From Gonium pectorale (taxonomy: Eukaryota > Chlorophyta > Chlorophyceae > Chlamydomonadales > Volvocaceae): DNA of 64,000 bases. The notes under the pieces are model-generated. The model saw only the letters and a list, made by a program, of their open reading frames with translations. It ran no database searches and had not been told where the DNA came from. Position numbers and translations under genes: made by a program. The stretch covers positions 4,882,332 to 4,946,331 of the forward strand of contig LSYV01000002.1 in assembly GCA_001584585.1 (NCBI GenBank), read 5' to 3'. This document shows, one piece after another, positions 1 to 11,259 of the stretch (position 1 is the first letter of the stretch; the number at the start of each line of letters is the position of its first letter).

Positions 1-2484
1 GAATAGTTACCTGACGATAAGTAGAGGGTCCGGCAAGCGGTCGACGAAGGGGCCAGTCCATCGGCGGCTAGCGGTTACCATTCGCGGGTCGCCCAGCCCG
101 CATCCCCGAACCGCCGATCGGCATAATACAGACCCGGAATGGATGAGAGAGAGAGAGAGTCAGGAACCGTCGGCGCTCGAAGCAGTCGCGGGCATGTGGA
201 CAATGTTGACGCGCAGAAGCAGGCCACAGGATTTCCCTCCCCGCAGGTGGCCGCCGATGGACTGGCAGGAAAGAGAGGGGGTAGGCTGCCCGGGCGAGGT
301 GGAGGGGCCCGGGTACGGCAGCGGGTCCTACGGGCACGGGCTCGGGGAAAGAGGACACGGGGCAAAGGAACGAGGCGACGGCGATAAAGCCAAGGGCCCA
401 AGGGGACAGGCGGCGGTCTGGAGGGCAGATCCCCACCGCCTGTAGGGGCACGTGAGGAATAGCGGCCAGTGCATGCAGACAGGCAGAGAGGCAAGAATGC
501 ACAGGCATGGATGCGGAGTGACGGCGTGAAGTAAAGTCCAAGCAAAAACCAAGCCCTAATTGTGGCTCCCCAATTGCAGCGTTTCCATTTTTCTGATGAC
601 AGCGCACCACGGCAGCCAAGACCAAATACCGACGGCACACATACTGGCTCTTGCTGCAGATGGCAACGGAGCCTCCCACATACATCGCAAACGGCTCTTG
701 GCTCCGCGGCAACGCAAGCAACCAATCTCCCAGTAATAAACGAAATCCCAAACGGACGTTTGAACATTCGTTGGACACGCAATGCCTCCCCGATCTGTGA
801 TCTTGCTGCAGATGGACGGATGCTGTAGTCATGCCGAGTTCTGGGCCTGAGCCAGTCCGGTTGGAGCTGGAGGGGGGGGGGTCCGCTGACGGCCTCCGAC
901 CCGTGCTCGAGCGGCGAGCTAGGCAGCAAGCCTAGCCCCGTCCCCGTCCCCGTCCTGCCGCCCTCCCCGCCCCGCCATCCGCCCCGTCCACCGCCTGCCC
1001 CGCCGCCCCGCCCGTCCCGTCCACCGCAGTTGAGTTACAAGGGTAGGGTATGTGGGGTTGGGACCGCGGGACGAGGCAAGCGGGCGTGTGAGAAGCTGTG
1101 TGCAATGCATCATCGGCCTAGGTGCCGTGCAGGTCAGGGACCTGACTTCGTTTGGAGCTCATTGATTGCAGCCATGCGCCTCTGGCTCTGTCCCCTTTAA
1201 CGACTACAGTACGGACAGTTGCAGATCGAGCTCGGGCGGTCGGCCATCCACCACAACGCATCGGCGATTGGCGGGACCGCGACGGCCAGCTGGGTTGTCG
1301 GCGGGTCAACCAGGCCAAGGTCGAGGCCAGGCCAAGTTCGCCTGCCCAGTCGCGGCCCACGGTGCACCATGTCGTGCCGACAATGAGGACCACGAATGCA
1401 ACACTGAACGCTTCCTCCTTGGGCAGCGGTCCTGGAGCGAACGGCGGCTCGGAGGGCATGGCGACGACTGCTAGTGTTGTGGAAGAAGAGGTGTGTCCAA
1501 CAGCCTCGGTACACAACACAAGCCTTGGATTATGGGTATGTCATTTTGGGCTAGGAGCAAGGTGGCGGAAGCCGCTTTCAGTTGCAATCGGGTATCGAGC
1601 TGTCCACCCTGGGGAGAGAGTCGGGAGCTGGTCCACCGGACACAGGGCGCGTTGTCGGTGGGCTTGGCTCGACCCTTAAGTACCCTGTCTACCTCCCTCG
1701 CCAAATTGAATCCGCCGTACATAAATCCGCAGCGCATGCCTCCGTCCTGCTTGCGCCGGCCACCGGGCACTTAAAGTTAGTTCTCGCGACCAACGAACAA
1801 CGGAAACAGTGACCAAAACCACGCTTCTATGCCGTTTCCGGTCCACCGGAAGGTTTATATTTCAAATATGATACCCTTGCAACGTTGCATAGCGCAAGGG
1901 CGCCTGGCTTGCAGTAGGAGGTTCACGTTGTGGTGTCGCGTTGCAGGCCACCCGGCCTACCCATCGCAAACGATAGTGTGAGTTTTGGCTGCGCGCTTGC
2001 CCGAATGCGCGCCGCTGACGGGTAAGGCCCCTTGCCCATCCCACAAGGACGCTCGCTTTCCTGGGATAATCCAGGCTCCACCTGGTGGAGTTGCGAACAT
2101 GCACCTTTTTGCGCATCTCCCACTGAATTTTTCCTGCACACTCCACCGGCAGGTCCACCAAGTCCCTTGCGGATGGCAGCGGCGGCCTCGAGAGCAACCT
2201 GGGGCAACTGGGGCGCTTCGCTTACCAGGGTGGCGACGACACCCCGTACTTGCCGCAACGAGTTGACCCATCAAGGTAAGGGGAGAACCCGTAAGATATG
2301 TTGCCTTTCCCATCCGCAGCGGGTGCCCCCGTCGAGAGCGAGGGCGCCCTCCCGCACTCGGCGGCACTCAGCGACCCTAACATGCCGATCCTGGGTCAAA
2401 GATGGTTCGGCACCTGGGTTGCACTAGTTAAGGGCACCTCGCCTCACACTAGATGCATTGCCCCCTTCCCCAATCGCGCCCGCC
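1..2484. other. No supported gene; repeat-containing region
   Basis: I see no exon set with consistent splice phase here. Long open frames exist on both strands near 68-929, 1118-1679 and 1862-2367, but they are low in complexity, overlap each other and lack family motifs. A 43-bp segment at 599-641 recurs inverted at 45995-46037. A minus-strand stretch near 1340-1460 encodes a hydrophobic helix (AFSVAFVVLIVGTT) and could be an exon or a gene remnant, but no partner exon was found. Confidence 0.5.
599..641 (-). repeat. 43-bp dispersed repeat, copy A
   Basis: This is the inverted counterpart of 45995-46037, about 45 kb away. The similarity does not clearly continue on either side at base level. 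Confidence 0.8.
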
Positions 2485-3274
2485 ATGCGCAGCTTCAGCA
2501 GCCAAGGGCTGTACATTGATGGGGCCGCCCTCTTCGCCAGCGGCGCGCTTCTTCTACTCTTGCTTGCCTTCTCAACAAACCGAATATTCGGTCTGGAGCG
2601 GTTCTTCATGGCCGCCATGCGGTAGGCGGGACACGGCCGGTCGACCTGCCGCACATTTTGCTGGTAGCATCGACGCAACCAAATCTAAGGCAGCCCAGAG
2701 CCGCGACTTTGCCAGAGCCGTCGGTAGCCAGGCTGCTGGGAGCGTCGGCCCGTACAATAAGCGGCTGCAGGCGTGCCTGTAGCCACGGGTGCATCGCCTT
2801 GCGTTTTGCGCCGTTAGGCCTTCTTGCATTGAGGCTCCCCTCTCCGCAGGACACGGCAGGAGGAGAAGCGCCAGCAGGAGGTAGAGGTGCGTTGTGAGCG
2901 CACAGGACGTAGGGGCGAAGGGATAGTATGCTGCAGTTACACGGTCTACATGGGGCGCCTACGCGGGTGCTCCGGATGAAGCTGCCTGGCACAGTTGTGG
3001 CTCCCCGAAATTGCGTTTCATTTTACAACTCCCGTAGGCGTGCTCCTTCCCTGTATGCCTCGCCACCCGGGATTTGGTTAGCTGTACAGCTCGTCGCTGC
3101 TTTCCACGCGGCGCCGTGCATCCGACCCATGTGTTCACGTAACTACGCGTTGGGTATGAGCTCTGGCTGATGTGTTCCTCGTCCCACCAGAAGCTCAAGC
3201 GCATGGTGGACGGAGCTGGGGATGGATTCCCACCGGATGGCCCAGCCGGGAGCTCTCATAACGGACCACCGTAG
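2485..3274 (+). CDS. Small one-pass membrane protein, 85 aa, unknown function
   Basis: Three exons, 2485-2621, 2850-2886 and 3191-3274, join in phase (phase 2, then 0) with GT-AG borders to give 85 residues ending at TAG. The predicted protein has a short N-terminus (MRSFSSQGLYIDGAALF), one strongly hydrophobic helix at about residues 14-30 containing a run of leucines, and the motif IFGLERFFMAAM. A charged, helix-prone segment follows (TRQEEKRQQEVEKLKRMVDG), then a Gly/Pro-rich tail. I do not recognise the family. The topology suits a small organelle or ER membrane subunit, which is inference only. TGTAA lies 245 nt after the stop. The single ATG in this frame after the upstream stop at about 2425 was chosen as the start. 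An additional 5' exon cannot be excluded. Confidence 0.6.
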
Positions 3275-3518
3275 ATGTGCCATAGCACGGGCCATGGGGG
3301 CACACCAGGCGCGGGCTGCCCGTACTGCATATCTGATCCAGAAGGCCGTCGGGCCGTACCACGGAGAGAGCCCTCAGCAATGGACAAGCTCAAGAAGAGT
3401 TGTGGAATGCGACATAGATTGCAGTCGGCCGAAACAAGCAGGGTTTTGAGGGAGCGTGACCCGTACTGTGCTGCTATTAGTGCCGGCGGCAGTTGAGCTT
3501 CAAGCGGTTGTGGGTGAT

Positions 3519-3523
3519 TGTAA
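3519..3523 (+). terminator. Candidate TGTAA polyadenylation signal
   Basis: TGTAA lies 245 nt downstream of the stop of the small membrane protein gene. This pentamer is the usual polyadenylation signal in volvocine algae. Confidence 0.5.
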
Positions 3524-4603
3524 CCGAGTCTGTCAAGCTCTAGGCCTCAGGTAACGTATTGCGGTATCCTGTATGGCTATGCGGCGCAGCAATGCACGAG
3601 GTTATGCATAGCCGATAGGCGGTCTTAGACTGAAGAAAGGGTATACGGTAGCACAAACGCAGGCACAGAACTTTGCGCATATGTGCTGCACAGTGTTTGC
3701 AAGGTCATACCCGACAAACGGTGAAAGTTTAAGCGGTTTTCCCACATTGTTCTGAACGGTTGCCGCACGGCGACATGGCATGTGCGTGGCGTTTACGCGG
3801 GAACAGTGACGCCAGTTTAGTGGATCTCATGTGACCGTCTTTTGTGCAGGCATGCCGTATGACGAGGGCATTGGTTGCATGTTTCGATCGGGGGTTGGTT
3901 GCCTGATGCTATTGCTGCCGCCTTACGGAGTGTCGTAGCACCTTGTCATGCGATGAAATGATGGAGTGGAAAACAGAAGCAGATGCGTGGCGGCGGAGCA
4001 AGCTGTTCGCTTCAATGCTTTCTCTGAAACGCGGCAGGTAGTAGTCAATAACTGTAGCGTCATCCGTAAGCCTCGTACGTCTCTAAGCGCACCAAGAACA
4101 TGCACCAAAGTGCATTCTCCTCTTCACACTGCGAGACTTGACGTGTCACCGAAAGCGCAATGGCGCCACCAGCTCACATCAGTCATGCATATGACGAATA
4201 CAACACCGGTTCGAAGGTCACCCTTTGCTAGGCGGCACGCCGTCCCACTCCTTGCTCCATCGATGACCACACACATGAACGCCAATGGCAAGCGTGCGAG
4301 CACCATCAACCCATGATCTTATCTCCTAAAAAGGGTGCACGACCCGATTCTGTGCCCAGCAGCCTTCCCTACGATGATGCTAGACGGCCTGCCACGAGAG
4401 ACACTAACGCTTGCACGCAGCGGAAAGTTCATAAATCAATAGCCCGGGAAGTATAGCCACAAGAGCTGGCTAGGACGAGGCAAGCGGGTTAGCGCCCGTC
4501 TGTGGGTCCGCCCGTAAAACCCATATCGTACTATCACTCGCGTGCAAAACCGGGGCGGCAGGCGCGCCCGATGCACTGAGGCTATACTCGAAGGCCATCT
4601 TCT
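3524..4603. other. Intergenic, no supported gene
   Basis: About 1.1 kb of more AT-balanced sequence than its surroundings. It lies downstream of the small plus-strand gene and downstream of the minus-strand membrane protein gene, so it is a convergent 3' region. Short open frames (for example 3966-4316 plus) have no splice partners or recognisable motifs. Confidence 0.5.
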
Positions 4604-6111
4604 TCAAACCGCGCTCCCAAGGTTGGCGTGGCTGCTGTTGGTGCTGCCGCCCGCAGCCGCCGGCGGGCGGACCATCTGGGCAGCTTGCGCCTGCGCCATG
4701 AGCTGCGCCATTTGCATCTGTTGTTGTTGCTGCTGCAGTGCCTGCGTCTTCAAAAGCGGCATGGCATCGTGCTGGAAGCCAGGCGGGTACAGCCCGGGCG
4801 CGGGCGCCGTCCCCAGCGCCAGCTGCGTCGCGGCAGAGTCCACTGCCGCACGCTGCGCCCGCAATAGCAGCTCACGCTCACGCTTTGTCTTCGCGAAGTC
4901 TGCCACCGCGTTCATTAGAAGGAAACTGGCACCAACCCACATGAGGAATGACCCAGCCACCACGCTGCCCATGGAGTCGTAGGCCTTATTGGTCTTCGTA
5001 AGGGCGGTGATGATCCTGCCCACATCGCAGACGCAGATGTCCCTCTGCAGCGGTGCGAGTGTGGCATGGGGGACAGTCGCGGGCAAACCCAACTTTCCAT
5101 CGACTGGTGCACCGGCAACGAAGGCTAGCGCAGCCAAACAGGCTAGCATGGCGCGTCACAACGAGCGCGGTGAACTACAGCCAACGCGCAGCCCCTTCAA
5201 CCACATATCTGCCCACCTGGACAAGGAAATCGAAAAGCGCCAGGTTGAGGCAGTTGCTGGGGCAGTAGACCACAGCACCCGCGGGAGCAACCACGGCCGT
5301 TGTGGAGTTGCCGCTTACGGTGATGTTGGTGCCCTGGATGTATCCTCCGAAGGGTGTGGGTACACCGTTGAGCGTGGTCGTCATGTTGGCCATGGCGTTG
5401 GCGGTGTTGAGCGACACCTGCAGCACGCCACGCACGGTGTACGTAGCACCGTACCAGAGGCAGCTGCCGAAGATGACGAACACAAGCCAGAACAGGATGA
5501 GCCACCAGATTGCGCCCAGCAGGGCCTCAGTGGCCAGCCACAGCCAGGAGCCGCAGACCGCCTTGCCTGCAGGCGTTCACAGGCATGGGTGCGATGAAGG
5601 TAGGCACTTACTTTGGGCCTGTCCAGCGATAGCAAGGACACTATTTATCTCTGTCCGTGCTCGCTACCTCACCCCTCTGGTCGACTGCCTTCTCCAGGCA
5701 CGTCCGGCCGCCGGACATGCCAACCATGATGGCTGCCATAATCGCGCACACCACGACAGCGCCCACAGCCGCTGAGTGGATCATATTAATGTACCCCTCC
5801 GCTTCGACTCCCAGGGCGGAGAGCGCGCCATTCGTGCTGGAGAGCGCTGTGTTGGTGCCGGTGGCCCTACAGGGTGGGAAACGGCGGGATTCGTGCATTG
5901 CCGCATCTGTGCAATTCGATGTCGGCATCATGGGGGTTAAGTATGAGTCCATGCGGCACAAACCCCAGAGCAACATTTTCCCAACGAATACCGCCACGCC
6001 CCTGTACACCCGGGCGGTCCCTCCCCCGATGCGTACCAGACGATGATGCCCACAAAAATGAATACAAATGCAATTAGCGCCACCCAGGGCACGTAAGCCA
6101 GCGCGCGCTTC
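4604..6111 (-). CDS. Multi-pass membrane protein, 5' end unresolved
   Basis: Four exons join in phase on the minus strand: 6111-5992, 5866-5673, 5566-5217 and 5044-4604 (about 368 residues, stop at 4604). Hydrophobic segments in order are VPWVALIAFVFIFVGIIVWY, AAVGAVVVCAIMAAIMVGM, LLGAIWWLILFWLVFVIFG and VAGSFLMWVGASFLLMNAV. Between the third and fourth is a loop with N-glycosylation sequons (NMT, NIT, NST) and cysteines, so it is probably extracytoplasmic. The C-terminus is a helical, Gln-rich tail (LQQQQQQMQMAQLMAQAQ) likely to form a coiled coil. The layout resembles the plant/Dictyostelium DDB_G0292058-type transmembrane proteins, but that is a weak guess. The first exon found starts in phase 2, so at least one upstream exon is missing. 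A signal-peptide-like frame starting at 6503 is possible but did not join cleanly. Confidence 0.6.
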
Positions 6112-6541
6112 CTGTAATGGGCAGAAGTTCGATTATCCCACCGCCTGGCTTCCTTTGCAGAGGGCAGTTCAGGTAAGACAGGGTGAAGGCACTTGCCTCG
6201 CGATCATCCTAAAGCTCAAGTCCCTCCAACAGCTGCCTTCCGCGCCTGACTGTCTCAGTCAAAATAGCGTAACACGTAACAGGCATGCATGTGGGTATCC
6301 ACCAAATAATTGTTATGCAAGGAGGTAGCTGAAGAAATAGGAAGAACTTGCCAGGTTGTCGTGTTTCGTGTTTCGTGCCTTCCTGGTGGGGCGGTTGATC
6401 CCTGAGAGCGATTGCAATTGCTCGTGTTGGCTCTATCAAACGCCAGCATGGAGATAAAAACAAAGGTCCCGGCAGGCAGGCAGTTCCATGCTTTCGCGGC
6501 CATAGATAATACACCCAAGGCACCGAGGCGAAGTATTTGAT

Positions 6542-9500
6542 ATGCTGTCGCGGCGCAAATCACTAGACGAGCCTGGCGCCAAGCCGAAAGACGGACGCCT
6601 GCACAATGCACTCCTCAAACTGTCGACGGCAAATGCCTTTGCAAAATCACAACGGGTGCGTGTGTCGCAAGCCCGCCATGAAAACCCGCCCACCCGTCCT
6701 GGCCTCTTGAGTGCTGGCGCGAATGGCCCCTGTCCAGGCGCTCAATACTGTTAGGCAGGCCCGCCGCACACGTGACACCTAACGCAGTCTGCACCCGTCC
6801 CACAAACACAGCGCGCCTCCGTCGGTGCCGAAGCACCGGCTTCCTCGGGGCCGTCTCAGGTGTGGGAGCCGGGGACCGCTTTGTCCTTTTCCGGCATCGG
6901 GCAGGGCCTCTCGCTGGACGACTTCCCTCCTTCAGAGCCGAGCCCCGAGCAGCTGAGCCCATACTACGGGCTGTATGCCGACTATGAGGACGTCATGGAG
7001 CTGCTGCACACCGCAGCCGTGGCGGACGGGGCAGCCAGGGTAGGTGACGCGCGGGGGATGGCGAGGAGACAGGCGCGGCGGTGAGCAGCGGGCGTAAGCC
7101 GGCAGGATCTGAGGCGGGGCGGACCCAGATGGAGGCGACGGCGGGCAGTCCGGGGCAGGATGGGATTTGCGTGATGGAGGCCTCAGGACTGCGCCGGCGG
7201 CATCCGGGGACTGGTCGCGTGTAAGACGTGTAGGGCTCGAGCATGACTGTGAGAAGCCCCGCCTGGCCACCGGCGCCGGCGCTGAGTGGGTTCTGACGAG
7301 GCTGTGCCCGCCGTCAACCTCTGGCAGCGCTGAGGCCCCGACGGTGATGTATCCTGATGGAAGCCGGAGGGCTGGCTCACCCGCCTCCCACCCCCCCACC
7401 ACCACCACTCCCTGCTCCCCCATTGCCAGCTCCCGAGCAATCCCCTCGGTCCTGGCCCTCTTGCCCCTCCCTTCTTCGCCCCTCCCCCCCAGCGCCACCT
7501 GGGCTCCCTGATCCGCCAGCAGGTGGTCCACGTGGCGCACCTCGGCATCGGCGCCTGCTGCTCCGTGGACCTGGTGGCGCTGCATACCGCCGACGGGGGG
7601 CGCCTGCTGGCGGCAGCAAAGTCCTGCTACCTGCCGCCCAGCGACCCCCGCATGCGCGCCTCCCTGCGCGAGGCGGAGCTGCTGCGCCGCTGCGCCGACT
7701 GCCCATTCATCGTGCAGCTGCTGGCCGTGGTGCAGGACCCGCCGGAGGAGGTGCCGCAGGCGGCGGGAGCCCACGGAGCGGGCGGCGATGGCGGGGTCCG
7801 CAGCGGCGGGAGCAGTCCGTCCAGCTTCTCGCCGCATGATTCGTTCCGGCGGAACTCCTTTCGCACCATCGGGCTCGGCGGCGACCCGGGGTCGGCTTCA
7901 GCAGCAGCAGCAGCAGCCGCGGCAGCCGGGTATGACACGTCGTTCAGACGGAGCAGCGAGTCAATGGCGGCTGTGGCGGCCGCAGCGATGGATTCGCAGC
8001 TGGCGGCATTGCAGGCTAGCCCAGCGTACCAGGCCTGGGCGGCGTGGCGCGGCGGCGGCGCGGAGGAGGACCTGCAGCGCCAGACTATGCAGCGGTTCGC
8101 CGCTGGCGTCAGCGGCAGCGGCGGGTCGTTCGGCGCGGGACTGGTGCGCAGCGGCAGCGTCACGGGTGAGCTGCTGGGGCCCCTCGGCAGCGGCTGCTCC
8201 ATGACGGCCGGTGGCGGCGGCTGGGACAGCTCGCCCGGAGCCAGTATGCACGGTGGCCTGGGTGGTGGCGGAGCAGCTGACATCACCTACGGCGGCGGTT
8301 GGGCCTTTGGCGGCGGCGGCGGCGGCGGCGCCGTGGGGGCCATGGCGCTGCGCAGCGTCGGCAGCGACAGCGAGCACGGCGGCGCCTACGGCGCAGGCGG
8401 GCGGCCGCGGCTGCAGCGGCGGGGCTCCCTGGAGGTCATAGACATGTACCGCGGGGCCCTGGGGCAGCACGCGGGGCTGCAGGGCGCCGCTGGCGGGCAC
8501 GCCGGTCTCGCCGCTGGCTCCATGGGGCATCACGACGGCGAGCTCCTGAGCCCCGGCAGCGGCGGCGGCGAGGCGCCGGCCATGACCACGCTGCTGCTGG
8601 GATGGGCGAGGTGCGGCGACCTGCGGCGGCTGGTGCAGCTGCTGCTGAGCCGCTCGCCGGCCCACCAGCAGCAGCAGAAGCAGGGCGGCGGGGGCGGGGG
8701 CGGGCTGCCCCCGCTGATGTCGGAGGACGCTGCCCGCTTCTACACGGGCTGCCTGGTGCTGGCGCTGGAGCACTTGCACGGCCGCATGCACACCGTGCAC
8801 CGGGTGAGTGTGCGTGTGTGCGCGCGCGTGAGGGTGTGGGTGTGGGTGTGGGTGTGGCGATGGGGTGAGAGCAAGGCGGGGGGCGGAGAGGGTGCGGGGT
8901 CCACGGGCGGAGGCGAGATGGCGGGGCAGGTGGAAGAGGACTGGGCGAGATTTGTGACACGCGAGAACGACATGTCTGGGGGAGGGGGCGCTGGACGAGG
9001 ACGGGCTGCGCACATTGCAGGACTGCAAAGGCGGAACTGGTTGTGTGGTTGCCGTATGCCTTTGGAGCCGCATAAGCACGCGGGAGCGCGGCGCCACGCT
9101 GGGGCATCCGCCGCGCTCGGGGTTGGACCGTTCATCCCAAGGTGACTTTTGGACTTATCATCCCCCCGCATCCCATTCATGGACGTGTCTACACCACCCT
9201 GCTCTTCGGTCATCGCCTAGCCTGCCCAAGGTTTGAGTAATCGCCTCCATCCCGCCCGGCCTGGTGCCCAGCCCGTTGTCATTCCCTTTACTCTTTCTCC
9301 CCCCCCCGCGCTTCCGCCCAGCAGGACCTCAAGCTGGCCAACCTGCTGCTGCTGTCCAGCGGGTACGCGGTGGTGGGCGATCTGGGCACCGCCGTGGACC
9401 TGAGCGGGGTGCCGGGGGGCAAGCTCAACGCCAAGGTTGGGAGTCCAGGTGAGCAGCAGGGTGCAGCTCTGTTTGTGAGGCTGCCACCGGGGGTGGGGTT

Positions 9501-11148
9501 TGGAGGGAAAGGGAATGAACAACGGGCGGTAGTGGGATTGAGGGGGTTTTAAAGGAGCAAACGGTTGACAGTGAACGCACTGGCGTCCACATGAAGGCTC
9601 CCGTCCTGCGGCACCACTCTTGCCTTCGGTTCGCCGGCTCCCGGAGGGTGTCAGCGTAGGGGGGGTACCCCCTCCCGCCAGGGGCCCTCTTCCGATGCGC
9701 TTTCTTTTGTTTACATAGCTCTATTGCATATAGAGTTGAAAGGCAAACATGCATCGCACTTGCCAGGCAGCCGCCAGGTATTCGCGCCCTGGGCGTCGTC
9801 GTCCGTATTCGCTGGTGATGTCGGCTGGCGCTGGGTAAACTCATCTAGGCTAAGGTCGTAGTAGAAGTGGTGTGTGCGTGCATGGACCTAGGCAGCCCGC
9901 CCCAGCCCCGCGCCCGGATTGAAAGGGGGAGAAAGGGGGAGAAGGGGCAGAGCAGGACAGGCAGGCGGCACGGGGCAGGGTGCTGCACGTGTGCCGTGTC
10001 CGGCAGCCTGTGGACCGAGCGACGGCACCCGCACTGGGCGCTGTCAGGCTGGCAAGGCCGCCCCGCGCCGCACGTGTCTCTCGCGCTCCCCGCATGCGCC
10101 CTGCCTCGCTTTGTGCCTGCCCTTTTCACGAGCCCGGCCCCTGCGCCTTTGCGCTGCCGTGCCTCGCAGCCGCACCCCTCACGCCTGGGCCCCTCCCGCC
10201 CGCCCGCCCGCCCGCCCAGGCCACATGGCCCCGGAGTGCCGCGACCGCGACGAGGCGGGCTACGACACGTCCGCCGACATGTGAGGCCGCCACAGATCCG
10301 CCCCAGCTCCAGCGCCCTGGCTCATACTTAAAGGCCCACTTCAGCAACGCGCATCTGTTTTGATTCCCGATCCGGACTCGACCAGACCGCGGAGCAAGGC
10401 GTAAGGTCGGGCTGGTGGTGTCGGCCGCCTGACCAACCCTAGCCTCCACTTGACCAGGATCCTCATCTGCTCCTGCTCCACAGGTGGTCGCTGGGCGCCT
10501 GCCTGTTCTCGCTGCTCACCGGACAGCTGCCCGCGGGCACGGCCGGGCCGCCCGGCCGCAGCTGGAGCCCCCCTCTGAGCCGCCACTGGTCGCGGGAGCT
10601 GCAGGACCTAATGGCGCGCCTGCTGGCGTGGAGCCCAGCGCACCGGCCCACGGCGGCGCAGCTGCTGCGCGATCCATGGTTCCGCGGCTTCAACTGGGCG
10701 GCGCTGAGGGCGCACAAGATGCCGGCGCCCAGCTCCACGGTGCGTGCCTGTGTGGCCTACGGGACACACGCAGGGGCAAGTGCACTGAGCGTCAGCGCTG
10801 AGGCCGTCCACAGTTGTGGGCACAGCGCGGGGCACTGTGCCAAGCACTTGGTGTTGTGGCGCGTGCAGAGCGGGTGCAGAGCGGGTGCAGAGCGGGTGTA
10901 AACTGGCGAGCATATCGAGAGGGATGACGCAGACGGCTGGGGTACACTGTCTGCGTCCTTCACCTTTCCCGGCCCCGCCTTTCTTTCGCCCAGCGCTGCC
11001 CGCGCGTGAGGGTGGCTGCGCGCACGGCCCAGCAACTACTGACTGCAGCCGCCATGTCCTTGCCACGTCCCCTCCCACGTCCCGCGACCCCGCGCAGCCG
11101 TGGCGGGAGTTGCTGTGGTGGCCCAAGGAAAACCGGCACCTGCTGTGA
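6542..11148 (+). CDS. AGC/PKG-like serine/threonine protein kinase, 698 aa
   Basis: Seven exons, 6542-6655, 6860-7039, 7493-8803, 9325-9448, 10220-10280, 10484-10739 and 11098-11148, keep frame throughout. Kinase landmarks in order: glycine loop GIGACCSV at about 116-123; beta3 lysine in AAAK at 141; helix-C glutamate near 158-160; catalytic loop HRDLKLAN (D536, N541), split by an intron between HR and D; metal-binding motif DLG at 554-556 in place of DFG; GHMAPE at 577-582; then DMWSLGACLFSLLTG and a conserved subdomain XI. It should phosphorylate Ser/Thr in the cytosol. The LKxxNLLL and DLG region resembles cGMP-dependent or AGC kinases, but no cyclic-nucleotide-binding domain or full hydrophobic-motif tail is visible. 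Roughly 250 residues of Ser/Gly/Ala-rich sequence with Gln and Ala runs interrupt the N-lobe between the beta4 region and the hinge. The start exon is the least certain part. Confidence 0.8.
8804..9324 (+). repeat. Kinase intron 3 with GT-rich microsatellite
   Basis: The intron begins with alternating GTGTGCGCGCG and then tandem GGTGTG units (about 8812-8862). It splits the HRD catalytic triplet of the kinase. No other feature is seen in it. Confidence 0.6.
10863..10895 (+). repeat. 11-bp tandem repeat, three copies
   Basis: The unit gtgcagagcgg is repeated three times without change in the last intron of the kinase gene. Confidence 0.85.
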
Positions 11149-11254
11149 TGCGCTACCTCGCGGCCGCCGCTGCCCGCTGCGAGAGCGCGACGAAGGGAAG
11201 GCGCTGGCGGGGCGCCCTTCCCCCGCCAGATCAGGATTGGCAGATTGCCAGATC

Positions 11255-11259
11255 TGTAA
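11255..11259 (+). terminator. Candidate TGTAA polyadenylation signal of the kinase gene
   Basis: TGTAA lies 107 nt after the kinase stop codon. Confidence 0.45.

Noticed and set aside
7961..9097. 378-codon open frame antisense to the kinase
   Set aside because: It is a shadow of the GC-rich kinase exon and runs into the intron. The kinase motifs on the plus strand are decisive.
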